From: Exiguobacterium alkaliphilum 12/1
Lineage (GTDB): Bacteria > Bacillota > Bacilli > Exiguobacteriales > Exiguobacteriaceae
Assembly (NCBI RefSeq): GCF_000714435.1
Contig: NZ_JJMW01000064.1
Coordinates: 1 to 64,000 of the forward strand
Reading direction: 5' to 3'
DNA: 64,000 bases
The position numbers and the translations under genes are program-made. Below, piece after piece: positions 49,322 through 58,468 of the stretch. Numbering within the stretch: the stretch's first letter is position 1; each line of letters starts with the position of its first letter. A model generated the notes under the pieces. The model did not search any database. It was not told where the DNA came from and was given only the letters and a program-made list of their open reading frames with translations.

Positions 49322-51090
49322 TTGGACGCACACATATGAACGGCCGCGTGACCGAGTCACTGATCGGCCAAGACGTACAGCTTAAAGGATGGGTACAAAA
49401 ACGTCGTGACCTCGGAGGACTTATCTTCATCGACCTTCGTGACCGCACAGGCATCGTCCAAGTCGTCGTCCGCCCGGAAAACGAGGCGGTGCACAAGCTC
49501 GCCGAGTCGATCCGCAGCGAGTACGTCCTAGACATTAAAGGGACGGTCCTCGAGCGCGAGAACAAGAACCCGAACATGCCGACAGGAAACGTCGAAGTCA
49601 TCGCCTCAGAGATCAACATCTTGAACGCGGCGAAGATGACACCGATTCCGATTGGCGACGAGGCGGAGAACGTATCGGAAGACCTCCGTCTCAAATATCG
49701 TTACCTCGACCTCCGTCGTCCGGCGCTCCAAGAGACGTTCCGTCTCCGTTCAAAAGCGTCGAACACGATTCGTAACTTCTTGACGGAAGAAGAGTTCCTT
49801 GAAGTCGAGACACCGATCTTGACGAAGTCGACACCGGAAGGCGCGCGTGACTATCTCGTCCCGAGTCGTGTCCACGGCGGTGAGTTCTATGCGCTCCCAC
49901 AATCTCCACAACTCTTCAAACAACTCTTGATGGTAGCCGGGTTCGATCGGTACTTCCAAATCGCACGTTGCTTCCGTGACGAAGACCTTCGGGCTGACCG
50001 TCAACCGGAATTCACACAAGTCGACATCGAGACGAGTTTCATGGACGTCGAAGACTTGATGGCGATGATGGAATCGATGATGGCACAAGTGATGGAAGCG
50101 ACGCTTGGTCGGACGGACACGCCAGCGAAGTTTGAACGGATGACTTATGCGGAAGCGATGCGCCGTTTTGGTTCAGACAAACCGGATACACGCTTTGGAC
50201 TTGAACTCATCGATGTCGCGGAAGCGGTCACGGGAGCCGGTTTCAAAGTGTTCGATATGGCACTTGAGTCAAACGGCCACGTCAAAGCAATCAACGTTAA
50301 AGGGGAAGCCGACAAGTTCTCACGTAAGGACATCGATAAGCTTCAAGAGTTCACGGCCGTTTACGGTGCGAAAGGCCTCGCATGGCTCAAAGTGACACCG
50401 GAAGGCTTGAACGGACCGATCGCTAAGTTCTTCGATGAGACGTACGCGCAGAAGTTGATTGAAACAACGAACGCGGAAGCGGGCGACCTTCTCCTCTTCG
50501 TGGCGGCTAAACCGACTGTCGTCGCGGACAGCCTCGGCGCGCTTCGCGTCAAGCTCGGACATGAACTCGGTCTGATCGACGAGTCGAAGTTCAACTTCCT
50601 TTGGGTGACGGACTTCCCACTCGTCACGTTCGAAGAAGAAGACGGCCGTTTCTACGCCAATCACCACCCGTTCACGATGCCAAACCGTGAGGACCTCCAC
50701 TTGCTTGAGACGGACCCTGCGAGCGTTCGCGCTCTCGCGTACGACCTCGTCTTGAACGGATATGAGCTCGGCGGTGGATCGCAACGGATTTATGAGCGTG
50801 ACATTCAAGAGCGGATGTTCAAATTGCTCGGCTTCACCGAACAAGAAGCGGTCGACCAGTTCGGCTTCTTGCTCGAAGCGTTCGAATACGGCACACCGCC
50901 ACACGCGGGTATCGCGCTCGGTCTCGACCGTCTCGTCATGATCCTCGCGGGTCGTTCGAACCTTCGTGACACGATCGCCTTCCCGAAAACGGCGTCGGCG
51001 AGCGACTTGCTCACACAAGCACCGAGCCCGGTCGCGGACGCACAACTCGAGGAGTTGTCGATTCGCACAGCCGTGAAAGAGAAGAAATAA
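49318..51090 (+). CDS. aspS: Aspartyl-tRNA synthetase
   Basis: 590 residues. The anticodon OB domain has [24 protein letters not shown]. The class II core has [20 protein letters not shown] [14 protein letters not shown], motif 2 [24 protein letters not shown] and motif 3 [19 protein letters not shown] insert, typical of bacterial AspRS, lies at about 290-410. Whether the enzyme also charges tRNA-Asn cannot be read from the sequence. It shares ATGA with hisS. Confidence 0.98.
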   Translation: MIGRTHMNGRVTESLIGQDVQLKGWVQKRRDLGGLIFIDLRDRTGIVQVVVRPENEAVHKLAESIRSEYVLDIKGTVLERENKNPNMPTGNVEVIASEINILNAAKMTPIPIGDEAENVSEDLRLKYRYLDLRRPALQETFRLRSKASNTIRNFLTEEEFLEVETPILTKSTPEGARDYLVPSRVHGGEFYALPQSPQLFKQLLMVAGFDRYFQIARCFRDEDLRADRQPEFTQVDIETSFMDVEDLMAMMESMMAQVMEATLGRTDTPAKFERMTYAEAMRRFGSDKPDTRFGLELIDVAEAVTGAGFKVFDMALESNGHVKAINVKGEADKFSRKDIDKLQEFTAVYGAKGLAWLKVTPEGLNGPIAKFFDETYAQKLIETTNAEAGDLLLFVAAKPTVVADSLGALRVKLGHELGLIDESKFNFLWVTDFPLVTFEEEDGRFYANHHPFTMPNREDLHLLETDPASVRALAYDLVLNGYELGGGSQRIYERDIQERMFKLLGFTEQEAVDQFGFLLEAFEYGTPPHAGIALGLDRLVMILAGRSNLRDTIAFPKTASASDLLTQAPSPVADAQLEELSIRTAVKEKK

Positions 51091-51102
51091 GTGTTCGTCA
51101 CA

Positions 51103-51130
51103 AGGACCCGTCAATTGGCGGGTCTTTTTT
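51103..51130 (+). terminator. Terminator after aspS
   Basis: GACCCG-N8-CGGGTC followed by TTTTTT. Confidence 0.85.
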
Positions 51131-51198
51131 CGTATATCTAAAGAAGGGAAATGATGTTATGATTATGGAATAAATTGTATGTATAGTAGGGGATAATT

Positions 51199-52341
51199 AT
51201 GAAACGAAACAAAAGCATGATATGGGTCGGACTCACGATGGCCGTGTCGGTCGCCTTGTCCGGTTGCTTCGCAGAATCGAAAGCAACACCACAAACCGAG
51301 AAATCCGTCGATGAGACGGTGACAAAATCAGTTCCAGAGCATGAGGACACGACTTTGTTATCTAGCGCCGGGGAAATCGAGTCAGTCGGGGAAATGATGA
51401 CGTATGACCTGTCGCTATTCTTCGCTGATCAAACACCGATGATCGCACCGGAGCATCTTGTCGACACGCGGATTGTCTATACGTATACGACGGGTGAGGC
51501 GACGCATGAAGTGTTCGTCTATGACACGGAACAAGCGTCGAACCAATCGATTTACAAAACGTCCAAAACGATTGGCAATCTCGTCGGCATCGATGACGAA
51601 TTGGTTTGGCTCGAGTACGACATAATTGAGGGTGAAGCTTTTGCCTGGACGATCTTTCGGATGAAGATGAGTGAAACGAAACCGACTGAACTTTACGAAG
51701 GCATCAGCGCGTTTCAGACTCCCCCTCCTAATGTGGTCACTTCAGAAGGCGGCTTTATGTGGGTCGACTATGTGGCGTCAGAGACAGTGACGACGTCAAG
51801 TCTGGTGCAGTATTCGCCGACGATAGGGTCGGTTGAAGCGTTACGGACGTACACGCTCCAAGAAGGGGAGAAACGAGACGGGGAATACCCATTCGACTAC
51901 CGTGGTAGTGTGGATGGTGCGCTGATCCATCAGAGCTTTTTCGATCAAGGGGACAAAACGACGAGGCTCGTGTCGATCGATGGTTCGTTTGACGAAGAGA
52001 TGGGCGCATTGATTGATTTTGGGATGGGGACCGATTATGTCGCGCTCGGCAAAGAAGGCCGAACGGAGTTTGTCTCGAAATCCTCTTCCCAGACGTTTGA
52101 ATATAGAGGATCACAGACGAAAATAACGTTTGATGCGTTTCGTTTCCTAGACGACGACCGGATCCTTTTCCGGGAAGGGATGAATCGGTTGTTGATTGCA
52201 GACCTAGGCCAAGAAAGTGTAGCGACGTTACCGAACACGAGCGGGACGACGTCGAAACCAATTTACGTCGACGGGCGTGTGGCCTATGGTGTACTCAAAG
52301 AGGATGGGTTGATTACGTTTAATACGATTCAAGTTGATTGA
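51199..52341 (+). CDS. Putative lipoprotein of unknown function
   Basis: 380 residues. A signal peptide with a clear lipobox LSGC (Cys24) shows that it is lipidated and anchored on the outer face of the membrane. After a Thr/Glu-rich linker to about residue 55 the protein is rich in beta strands with repeated short blocks such as YDTEQASNQSIYKT and VGIDDELVWLEYDI, which suggests a beta-propeller. I do not recognise a family. ATG 51199 follows AGGGGAT. It has its own promoter region (TATAGT near 51182) and terminator. Codon use is more AT-rich and less biased than in neighbouring genes, which could mean low expression or later acquisition. Confidence 0.8.
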   Translation: MKRNKSMIWVGLTMAVSVALSGCFAESKATPQTEKSVDETVTKSVPEHEDTTLLSSAGEIESVGEMMTYDLSLFFADQTPMIAPEHLVDTRIVYTYTTGEATHEVFVYDTEQASNQSIYKTSKTIGNLVGIDDELVWLEYDIIEGEAFAWTIFRMKMSETKPTELYEGISAFQTPPPNVVTSEGGFMWVDYVASETVTTSSLVQYSPTIGSVEALRTYTLQEGEKRDGEYPFDYRGSVDGALIHQSFFDQGDKTTRLVSIDGSFDEEMGALIDFGMGTDYVALGKEGRTEFVSKSSSQTFEYRGSQTKITFDAFRFLDDDRILFREGMNRLLIADLGQESVATLPNTSGTTSKPIYVDGRVAYGVLKEDGLITFNTIQVD

Positions 52342-52347
52342 AACGTT

Positions 52348-52383
52348 AAAAGACGTCACTCCGTTTTTTGGAGTGGCGTCTTT
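52348..52383 (+). terminator. Terminator after the lipoprotein gene
   Basis: AAAGACGTCACTCC-N7-GGAGTGGCGTCTTTC, a long stem with a T-rich loop and T run. Confidence 0.8.
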
Positions 52384-52451
52384 CTGCTCTTCTTAATAAC
52401 ACAATATTTTTTTGCGAATAAGAGTAGCGAAGGCCAGTCCGCTTTTCTCTT

Positions 52452-52643
52452 CTACTCCTCTTGGTCACTCATCTTCTTCGCCGTCTGCTGAAGCGCGAAT
52501 CCGAACGCGAACAGCGAGGCGATCACGGCCGTCATCGAATAGACGGAATCCGTGAAGGCAAGGTAAATTCCGAACAAGCCGAGTCCGAAGCTGAGGAGGA
52601 ACCAAAGCCAGAGGCTCGGATAGTTTCGTAACGCTTGTTTCAT
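52452..52643 (-). CDS. Small two-helix membrane protein
   Basis: 63 residues from ATG 52643, whose codon overlaps the stop of the upstream gene (ATGA). It has two hydrophobic helices (about residues 8-28 and 33-52) and a charged C-terminus. A TTG at 52667 would add 8 residues but has no ribosome site. No family is recognised with confidence. Strict coupling to the Fe-S-type gene suggests a shared unit, but the function is unknown. Confidence 0.65.
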   Translation of the reverse strand: MKQALRNYPSLWLWFLLSFGLGLFGIYLAFTDSVYSMTAVIASLFAFGFALQQTAKKMSDQEE

Positions 52644-52990
52644 CGGCTTGGCACGTTCAACTGGCAACCGGTCCCGTCGGTCACGAGCAAGTTCGAGTTG
52701 AACACTTGGCCGTTGCTCTTCAAGACGAGCGTCCGCTTATCGTCACGATAGTCGATGATCATATCCTCGTCCAAAAAGATTTTCGTCCAGTTTTTGATGA
52801 GGATCGGTCCGACGTTCGAGTCAATCTCGACGTCCTCCGATGTCGTCTCGGTCACGTAGCGAATCTCGAAGATGCCGCTATTGCCGCAACCACAACCTTC
52901 CGTCTCATAAAACAAGTGCATCTGTCCGTCACGTTCACCTTTCAAGGCGTCGATGCGTGCCTTGGCGCTGTCAGTAATCTGTACGTTCAT
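52640..52990 (-). CDS. Fe-S biosynthesis-like protein (HesB/YqkB type)
   Basis: 116 residues. It has the start MNVQITDSAKARIDAL and the core FYETEGCGCGNSGIFEI, with two cysteines as CGCG and a late Cys in TDGTGCQLNV. That fits the YqkB branch of the HesB/IscA fold in Bacilli, which differs from classic A-type carriers (C-x-C at the end). Members are thought to bind Fe-S or iron. ATG 52990 follows AAGGAGTG; the GTG at 52999 overlaps that site. It is followed by the coupled small membrane gene. Confidence 0.8.
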   Translation of the reverse strand: MNVQITDSAKARIDALKGERDGQMHLFYETEGCGCGNSGIFEIRYVTETTSEDVEIDSNVGPILIKNWTKIFLDEDMIIDYRDDKRTLVLKSNGQVFNSNLLVTDGTGCQLNVPSR

Positions 52991-53108
52991 CTGAATCACT
53001 CCTTACTTGTATTATACCGCGACTGAAAAAAGATTGAAAAAGACGTGCTTCCCATTTTCCACTTCCTGCAAAAAGGCGTAAACTATTTGTTTAGAAGGGG
53101 GAAACGAC

Positions 53109-54821
53109 ATGATTTCACGTTTTTTTAGTTATTACCGTCCACATAAGAAGTTATTCATCCTTGATTTCTCATTCGCCATCCTCGTCGGTCTGCTCGAACT
53201 TGGGTTCCCGCTCGCCGTCCAGTGGTTCATCGATGATCTATTGCCAGGTGGGGAATGGAACTGGATTATCATCGTCAGCATCGGTCTACTCATCCTTTAC
53301 ATACTCGCCATGATGATGCAATACGTCGTCAACTATTGGGGACACAAACTCGGGATCAACATCGAGACCGATATGCGGGAAGAGCTGTTCACCCATATCC
53401 ATAAACAATCGTTCCGATTCTTCGATAATCATAAGACCGGCCATCTGATGAGCCGGGTGACGAACGACTTGTTCGATATCGGCGAAGTGGCGCACCACGG
53501 GCCAGAAGATTTCTTCATCGCCATCATGACGCTCCTCGGCGCGTTCGGGATCATGTTCACAATCGATCCGCAGCTCGCACTCGTCACGGTCGTCGCCGTT
53601 CCGTTCTTGGTCGCGATAATCACATACGCCAACAAGAACATGAATAAGGCGTGGCAAAAGATGTATACGAACATCGGCGAAGTGAACGCGCGGGTCGAAG
53701 ACAGCGTCTCTGGGGCACGTGTCGTCCAATCGTTCACGAACGAGACGTTCGAGATCAACCGGTTCCAAAAAGACAACAACTTCTATCGCGGCTCGAAGAT
53801 CGAGGCGTACCGTGTCATGAGTAAGTCGCTCGCGGGCATTTACATCACGACGCGACTTATGACGTTACTCGTCCTCGTCTACGGGGCGTACTTGACGTAT
53901 CAAGGTCAACTGTCTTATGGACAGCTCGTCGGGTTCATCCTCTACATGAACCTGCTCATCAAACCGATTGAGAAGATCACGGCGCTCCTCGAGATGTATC
54001 CGAAAGGGATGGCCGGCTTCAAACGCTTCACGCAACTGTTGGATGAGGCGCCGGACATCGAGAACCGTCCGGACGCGGTCGACGTGAAGACACTGAAAGG
54101 CGATATCGCTTTCCAAAACGTCTCGTTCGGCTATTCAGACTACCGCCAAGTGTTGACTGACATCGACCTCGACATCAATTCGGGTACGACGGTCGCCCTC
54201 GTTGGGACGAGTGGGGCCGGGAAGACGACGATCTGTTCGCTCATCCCGCGCTTCTACGACGTGACGGACGGGGTGATCACGATCGACGGTATGGACATCC
54301 GTGACATGACGAAAGAGAGCCTCCGTCGTCAAATCGGGATCGTGCAACAAGACGTCTTCTTGTTCGCCGGGACGCTCCGTGAGAATATCGCCTACGGCAA
54401 GCTCGACGCGACGGACGAGGAGATCATGCATGCGGTCGAGAAGGCGCACTTGAATTCGCTCGTTGACGAGTTGCAATACGGGCTCGACACACAAATCGGG
54501 GAACGCGGCTTGAAACTGTCAGGTGGACAGAAACAGCGCATCGCCATCGCCCGGATGTTCCTCAAAAACCCACCGATCCTCATTCTAGATGAGGCGACGT
54601 CGGCGCTCGACACAGAGACGGAAGCGATCATTCAAGACTCGCTCAATGAACTCGCGGCCGACCGGACGACGCTCATCATCGCCCACCGTCTCGCGACGGT
54701 GAAAAATGCGGACCGCATCCTCGTCGTCACAGCGGACGGGATCGTCGAGGACGGGACGCATGACGAACTGAGCGAAAAAGGCGGCGTCTTCGCCGGGCTG
54801 CTTCGCCGCCAGCAATTGTAA
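53109..54821 (+). CDS. ABC exporter (fused permease-ATPase)
   Basis: 570 residues, one half-transporter. Six membrane helices occupy about 1-320. The ATPase has Walker A GTSGAGKTTI near 365, the Q-loop IGIVQQDVFLF, the signature LSGGQKQRIAIARM near 470, Walker B ILILDEATSALD near 490 and the switch His in IIAHRLATV. It exports lipids, drugs or peptides; the substrate is not predictable and no partner is adjacent, so a homodimer is likely. ATG 53109 follows AAGGGGG. Confidence 0.93.
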   Translation: MISRFFSYYRPHKKLFILDFSFAILVGLLELGFPLAVQWFIDDLLPGGEWNWIIIVSIGLLILYILAMMMQYVVNYWGHKLGINIETDMREELFTHIHKQSFRFFDNHKTGHLMSRVTNDLFDIGEVAHHGPEDFFIAIMTLLGAFGIMFTIDPQLALVTVVAVPFLVAIITYANKNMNKAWQKMYTNIGEVNARVEDSVSGARVVQSFTNETFEINRFQKDNNFYRGSKIEAYRVMSKSLAGIYITTRLMTLLVLVYGAYLTYQGQLSYGQLVGFILYMNLLIKPIEKITALLEMYPKGMAGFKRFTQLLDEAPDIENRPDAVDVKTLKGDIAFQNVSFGYSDYRQVLTDIDLDINSGTTVALVGTSGAGKTTICSLIPRFYDVTDGVITIDGMDIRDMTKESLRRQIGIVQQDVFLFAGTLRENIAYGKLDATDEEIMHAVEKAHLNSLVDELQYGLDTQIGERGLKLSGGQKQRIAIARMFLKNPPILILDEATSALDTETEAIIQDSLNELAADRTTLIIAHRLATVKNADRILVVTADGIVEDGTHDELSEKGGVFAGLLRRQQL

Positions 54822-54823
54822 TA

Positions 54824-54857
54824 GCGAGCAGCCACCAAACTTCTGGTGGCTATCGCG
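54824..54857 (+). other. Stable hairpin without T run
   Basis: AGCCACCA-N6-TGGTGGCT, extended by GCG/CGC, lies directly behind the ABC transporter stop and 45 bp ahead of the next gene. Because no T run follows, it is not a plain terminator and may stabilise or process the message. Confidence 0.6.
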
Positions 54858-54902
54858 CGTTAGATGGGTATAGACAATCAAATGAAGACGAGGAGGAAAT
54901 AG

Positions 54903-55940
54903 ATGATGAAAGCCGTTCAAGTCATCGGTTATGGCGATGTCGACCAGTTACAGGTCGTCGACATCCCGGCCCCGAAACCGAAACAAGGAGAGGTGCTCGT
55001 GCGCGTCAAAGCCTGCGGGATCAACAATACGGAGATTTGGATGCGGGAAGGGGCGTACGGGACGGACAAAGAATCGGGTTGGCGTCCGGAAGGGGTCCAG
55101 TTCCCCCGGATCCCGGGTTCTGATATTACGGGCGAGATCGTGGACGTCGGCGGTGGTGTCGATGACACGATGGTCGGTCGCCGTGTCATCCTGTTCCCGT
55201 TCACGTCGAGCGGACCAGACGGCGGCGAACATATCGCAGACGATATGTCGTTCATCGGCTCCGAATATGACGGGGGCTATGCCGAATACGTCACCTGGCC
55301 GGCAGACCTCTGCTACGACATGCCGCTCGACAGTTTCGTCGAAAGCGCCGCGTTCACGGTGAGCGGGTTGACGGCGTGGCATATGAACGAACAGATCGAG
55401 ATTCAGCCGGGGCAGACGATCGTCGTCACGGGGGCGAGCGGTGGGGTCGGGTTGTTCAACGTCCAAATCGCGGCGAACGTCCACGGTGCGAACGTATTCG
55501 CCATCGTCGGGGATTTGAAAGATGAGGCGAAACTGAAAGAACTCGGCGCGAGCCGCGTCTTCTCGTATCGATCCGAGACGCTCGCTGATGACATTGTCGA
55601 GGCGAACGGGGGACCGGTCGATGCGGTGCTCGACGTCGTCGGGGACGCCTTGTTCAAGACGGCGCTCGACGTGTTGAAGAACGGCGGGAAGTTCTGCATC
55701 TCAGGCTCGGCCGGCGGTCAGACGACGCATCTCGATTTCCGGACGCTCTATTTGAAGCACATCACAATGTACGGTTCAGTACTCGGTACGCGCTCGGAGT
55801 TTAACGCGATGCTTCAAGCGATTCAGGCGGGGGAAATCCGTCCCATCGTCGATCGCACGTTCCCGCTTGATGAAGCGCGTGACGCCCAGACGTATTTCAA
55901 GCAACAGGGCAAGTTCGGAAAAATTGTGCTCGTCCCATAA
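54903..55940 (+). CDS. MDR-type alcohol dehydrogenase / quinone oxidoreductase
   Basis: 345 residues. The GroES-like N-terminal half has GEVLVRVKACGINNTEIWMREG and RIPGSDITGEIVDVGG. The NADP-binding Rossmann motif is VVTGASGGVGLFNVQIA near 177-193. The Cys of the canonical catalytic zinc site is only partly kept (ACGINNTE), and the GHE motif is replaced by GSDITGE, so it may be a zinc-free quinone-reductase-like member. Start ATG 54903 follows AGGAGG. The substrate is unknown. It may be co-transcribed with the preceding ABC exporter through a hairpin. Confidence 0.88.
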   Translation: MMKAVQVIGYGDVDQLQVVDIPAPKPKQGEVLVRVKACGINNTEIWMREGAYGTDKESGWRPEGVQFPRIPGSDITGEIVDVGGGVDDTMVGRRVILFPFTSSGPDGGEHIADDMSFIGSEYDGGYAEYVTWPADLCYDMPLDSFVESAAFTVSGLTAWHMNEQIEIQPGQTIVVTGASGGVGLFNVQIAANVHGANVFAIVGDLKDEAKLKELGASRVFSYRSETLADDIVEANGGPVDAVLDVVGDALFKTALDVLKNGGKFCISGSAGGQTTHLDFRTLYLKHITMYGSVLGTRSEFNAMLQAIQAGEIRPIVDRTFPLDEARDAQTYFKQQGKFGKIVLVP

Positions 55941-55943
55941 CGT

Positions 55944-55987
55944 AAAAGCGAGGAGACCGGACGGTGACGTCCAATCTCCTCGCTTTT
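55944..55987. terminator. Bidirectional terminator between MDR and YczE-like genes
   Basis: AAAAGCGAGGAGA / TCTCCTCGCTTTTT with an inner GGACG-GTGA-CGTCC stem. It ends both convergent genes. Confidence 0.88.
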
Positions 55988-56635
55988 TCATGCTGGATCG
56001 ACTTTCGCCCGGTCGATGACCGAGACGAGCCGACGAAACTGTTCGAGCCAAAACTGAAAGAACGGACCAATCAAGAAAATCGACAGCACCGTCCCGAAAA
56101 AGACCGGTCCGCCGAGCACCCAGCCGATCAGGCAGGCCGTCAGTTCCATCCACGTTCGCATCATGCGGACCGACGTATGGAAGCGGTCTGCCAAGGCGAG
56201 CGTCAACCCGTCACGCGGGCCGGCTCCGTAACCGATGGCGACGTATAGTCCCGCTCCCATGCCAATCACGAAGATGCCGAGGACGAGCCACCCGACGTTC
56301 AAGGCGATGCCGTCAAGTCGCGGCAACCAATGGTGGTCGAGGATGAGGTTCATGAACACCCCGACGAAGATGGCGTTGACGAGGGTGCCGAACTGCGGAC
56401 GGATGCGGTCGAGCAGATATTTAACGAAGACGAGCAGTAGCCCGACGAGAAGAATGATCGTCCCGACCGAGATGGGGGTATGACGGGCGAGGCCGAGATG
56501 GAGCACGTCCCATGTCGACACGCCGAGATCGGCCGTGATCATCATCGATGACCCGAGGGCGAGCAGGAACAAGCCGCCCATGAATAATGCCCACTTCAAT
56601 GTGATGCGTAAAGATTGAACCCATACCGCCTGCAT
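55988..56635 (-). CDS. YczE/YitT-like integral membrane protein
   Basis: 215 residues with five to six membrane helices. The segments LLALGSSMMITADLGVSTWDVLHLGLA and GLYVAIGYGAGPRDGLTLAL are typical of the YczE family (COG2364). The family is widespread in Firmicutes; the Bacillus member is reported to be needed for surfactin production, but the molecular activity is unknown. ATG 56635 ends the frame; no strong Shine-Dalgarno site was found. A single gene before a terminator. Confidence 0.85.
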   Translation of the reverse strand: MQAVWVQSLRITLKWALFMGGLFLLALGSSMMITADLGVSTWDVLHLGLARHTPISVGTIILLVGLLLVFVKYLLDRIRPQFGTLVNAIFVGVFMNLILDHHWLPRLDGIALNVGWLVLGIFVIGMGAGLYVAIGYGAGPRDGLTLALADRFHTSVRMMRTWMELTACLIGWVLGGPVFFGTVLSIFLIGPFFQFWLEQFRRLVSVIDRAKVDPA

Positions 56636-56695
56636 GTGTGTCGCCTCGATTCCCTAAAATGTTCCATCATCATATCACATTCGAACGGCAGGCAA

Positions 56696-56728
56696 GAAAA
56701 AAACGCCTCAGACGAAGTCTGAAGCGTT
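56696..56728 (-). terminator. Terminator of the 38-residue protein gene
   Basis: On the minus strand AACGCTTCAGAC-TTC-GTCTGAGGCGTT followed by TTTTTTC. It closes the small gene at 56734-56850. Confidence 0.9.
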
Positions 56729-56733
56729 CGTGA

Positions 56734-56850
56734 TTATTTTTTAGGTGTCGGCGATTTTTTCGCCTTGTTCTTTTTATAATAATCGTAGACGAACGGTGCG
56801 ACCGCCGTCGCGACTTTAATCAATGTACCGAATTTCCCTTTTCTAGCCAT
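56734..56850 (-). CDS. Small basic protein, 38 residues
   Basis: ATG 56850 begins a 39-codon frame: MARKGKFGTLIKVATAVAPF, then VYDYYKKNKAKKSPTPKK and stop. It has a perfect AAAGGGGTG site 8 nt upstream and a strong terminator 5 nt behind, which together argue for a real gene. A basic N-terminus, a weakly hydrophobic middle (residues 9-22) and a strongly basic C-terminus give a net charge well above +8. This could be a membrane- or nucleic-acid-binding peptide. I do not recognise a family. It lies divergent from the photolyase gene. Confidence 0.75.
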   Translation of the reverse strand: MARKGKFGTLIKVATAVAPFVYDYYKKNKAKKSPTPKK

Positions 56851-56977
56851 GTTGTAGCACCCCTTTCTCTTCTAAAGACATATATTCCACGAGTTGCAGA
56901 ATTGAAAACATATCCTTTGCAGGTTTGACCGTTTCGTCGTCTGACGATGGCGTCATAATGAGAGTGGAGGTGTAAAG

Positions 56978-58192
56978 ATGAAGACGATTATTTGGTATGG
57001 CAACGACCTTCGCGTCGATGATCATTTGCCGCTTGAAGAAGCGCTCCGACATGACGACCCGATTGAAGGCCATTACGTGATTCGGCCCGATGAGTTGAAG
57101 GAAAACCGGTACGGTGTCATCCCGCTCGGACGACGGCGCCTGCAGTTTTTAAAGGAGACGCTCGAAGATTTAGCCGGTTCACTTAAAGCGCTCGATATCC
57201 CGCTCTACGTCCATGTCGGTCATCCGCTAGACGTCCTTGACCCCAATGATCGACTGGTGTTCCAATCCTCGATTGGCTTTAATGAGCGCCGCATCGAGCG
57301 AGACGTCAAGAGCGCTTGGCGAGGCGAGTGGCAGGTGTTCGACGGATTCACCCTCTATCCGCGTGACGAGATTCCGTTTGAGCGGATGCCGTTTTTGTTC
57401 ACCGAGTTTCGAAAGAAGATCGAGTCGGACGCCGCGCCGAATCGGTTGATTGAACGTGCGTACACGGAGGCCACTTCGCCGGTTGACTTTCCAATCGATC
57501 ACGGACCGGTCGAGACGGACAAACGATCGGCGTTCCCGTTTCAAGGCGGGGAGCGGGCCGGGCGGGAACGACTGGCCCACTATTTGAACGGGCCGGTCCG
57601 GACGTACAAAGAGACGCGCAACGGGTTTGGGGTCGACGATTCTTCGAAACTATCCGCTTACCTTGCGAACGGGTCGCTGTCGCCACGTCGTGTCCTGCAT
57701 GAGCTCGAGCGACACGAGGCGTCGCACGGGGCGAACGAGTCGACGTATTGGCTTTATTTTGAGTTGCTTTGGCGCGAGTTCTTCCAATGGGTGGCCCTCG
57801 AACAGGGTAAGCGGCTTTTCCAGGCCCAAGGCATCCGCTCGAAGGAAAAGTCGTGGCGCGTCGAGGAAGACGTGATCACCCGCTGGCAACGAGGAGAGAC
57901 AGGCGTCGACTTCGTCGATAGTTTCATGCGTGAGCTGAACGCGACCGGATGGATGTCAAACCGAGGGCGTCAAATCGTCGCGAGCTACTTTGCGAAAGAG
58001 CTCGGACAAGATTGGCGTTACGGGGCGGCGTATTTCGAATCGCGGCTCATTGACTACGACGTGGCGAGCAATTATGGGAACTGGGCGTATCAGGCGGGCG
58101 TCGGTAACGACTCGCGCGACCGCCGCTTCAATATCGCGCGCCAACAAGAAACGTACGACCCGAACGGTGCGTTTCGTAACACGTGGTTATGA
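56978..58192 (+). CDS. DASH-type cryptochrome/photolyase
   Basis: 404 residues. The photolyase domain starts IIWYGNDLRVDDHLPLEEAL. FAD-binding parts include FGVDDSSKLSAYLANGSLSPR, YWLYFELLWREFFQW and TGWMSNRGRQIVASYFAKELG. The end DWRYGAAYFESRLIDYDVASNYGNWAYQAGVG with NIARQQETYDP matches the Cry-DASH group. Members repair cyclobutane pyrimidine dimers in single-stranded DNA or loops using blue light. The length is near 400, shorter than many Cry-DASH proteins with C-terminal tails. ATG 56978 follows GGAGGTG. Confidence 0.93.
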   Translation: MKTIIWYGNDLRVDDHLPLEEALRHDDPIEGHYVIRPDELKENRYGVIPLGRRRLQFLKETLEDLAGSLKALDIPLYVHVGHPLDVLDPNDRLVFQSSIGFNERRIERDVKSAWRGEWQVFDGFTLYPRDEIPFERMPFLFTEFRKKIESDAAPNRLIERAYTEATSPVDFPIDHGPVETDKRSAFPFQGGERAGRERLAHYLNGPVRTYKETRNGFGVDDSSKLSAYLANGSLSPRRVLHELERHEASHGANESTYWLYFELLWREFFQWVALEQGKRLFQAQGIRSKEKSWRVEEDVITRWQRGETGVDFVDSFMRELNATGWMSNRGRQIVASYFAKELGQDWRYGAAYFESRLIDYDVASNYGNWAYQAGVGNDSRDRRFNIARQQETYDPNGAFRNTWL

Positions 58193-58223
58193 CGAAACTG
58201 TCACGAGAAGTCGTGGTTTCTGA

Positions 58224-58252
58224 TTGACTTCTTTTTACAGACAAGCTATAGT
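58224..58252 (+). promoter_or_regulatory. Promoter of the 6S RNA gene
   Basis: TTGACT (58224-58229), 17 bp, TATAGT (58247-58252), placing the start at about 58259, the 5' end of the paired RNA. A hairpin with CACGA-GAAG-TCGTG precedes it at 58204-58217. Confidence 0.75.
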
Positions 58253-58258
58253 TAAATC

Positions 58259-58456
58259 AACAGATGGGATACCTGAGGTGTACGAGAGCCGCCTTCGTTA
58301 TTTTGAGCCAACACTTTGAATACGGGAGACCGAACTGCCATCCGGATCAACTGCCTCATCACGTGCAGGAGGACTTGTGAAGGGGACGCTAGGTCACCCA
58401 CCTGCTTAAGCAGGTTCAAAAGCAGGGCATCGTCACGGCACTCCGGGCCCCATCGA
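58259..58456 (+). ncRNA. ssrS: 6S RNA
   Basis: About 198 nt in the gap between the photolyase and tcdA genes, with no open frame of quality. The ends pair (GATGGG at 58263 with CCCATC at 58449). The 5' arm reads ACCTGAGGTGTACGAGAGCCG and the 3' arm GGCACTCCGGGCC, as in the closing and central regions of 6S RNAs. A small apical hairpin is CCTGCTTAAGCAGG. In Bacillus subtilis a 6S gene (bsrA) lies in the same aspS-tcdA neighbourhood. 6S RNA binds the sigma-A holoenzyme and is a template for product RNA. The call is by structure and context. Confidence 0.85.
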
Positions 58457-58468
58457 TTTTTTATTAAA

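Noticed and set aside
54843..54902. Possible riboswitch between ABC exporter and dehydrogenase
   Set aside because: Only one simple hairpin is present; no conserved riboswitch core was seen.
56843..56956. Short frame just upstream of the 38-residue gene whose stop is near its ATG
   Set aside because: It would end 5 nt before the small gene's start, but has no good ribosome site and overlaps the photolyase promoter area; kept only as a weak leader-peptide idea.
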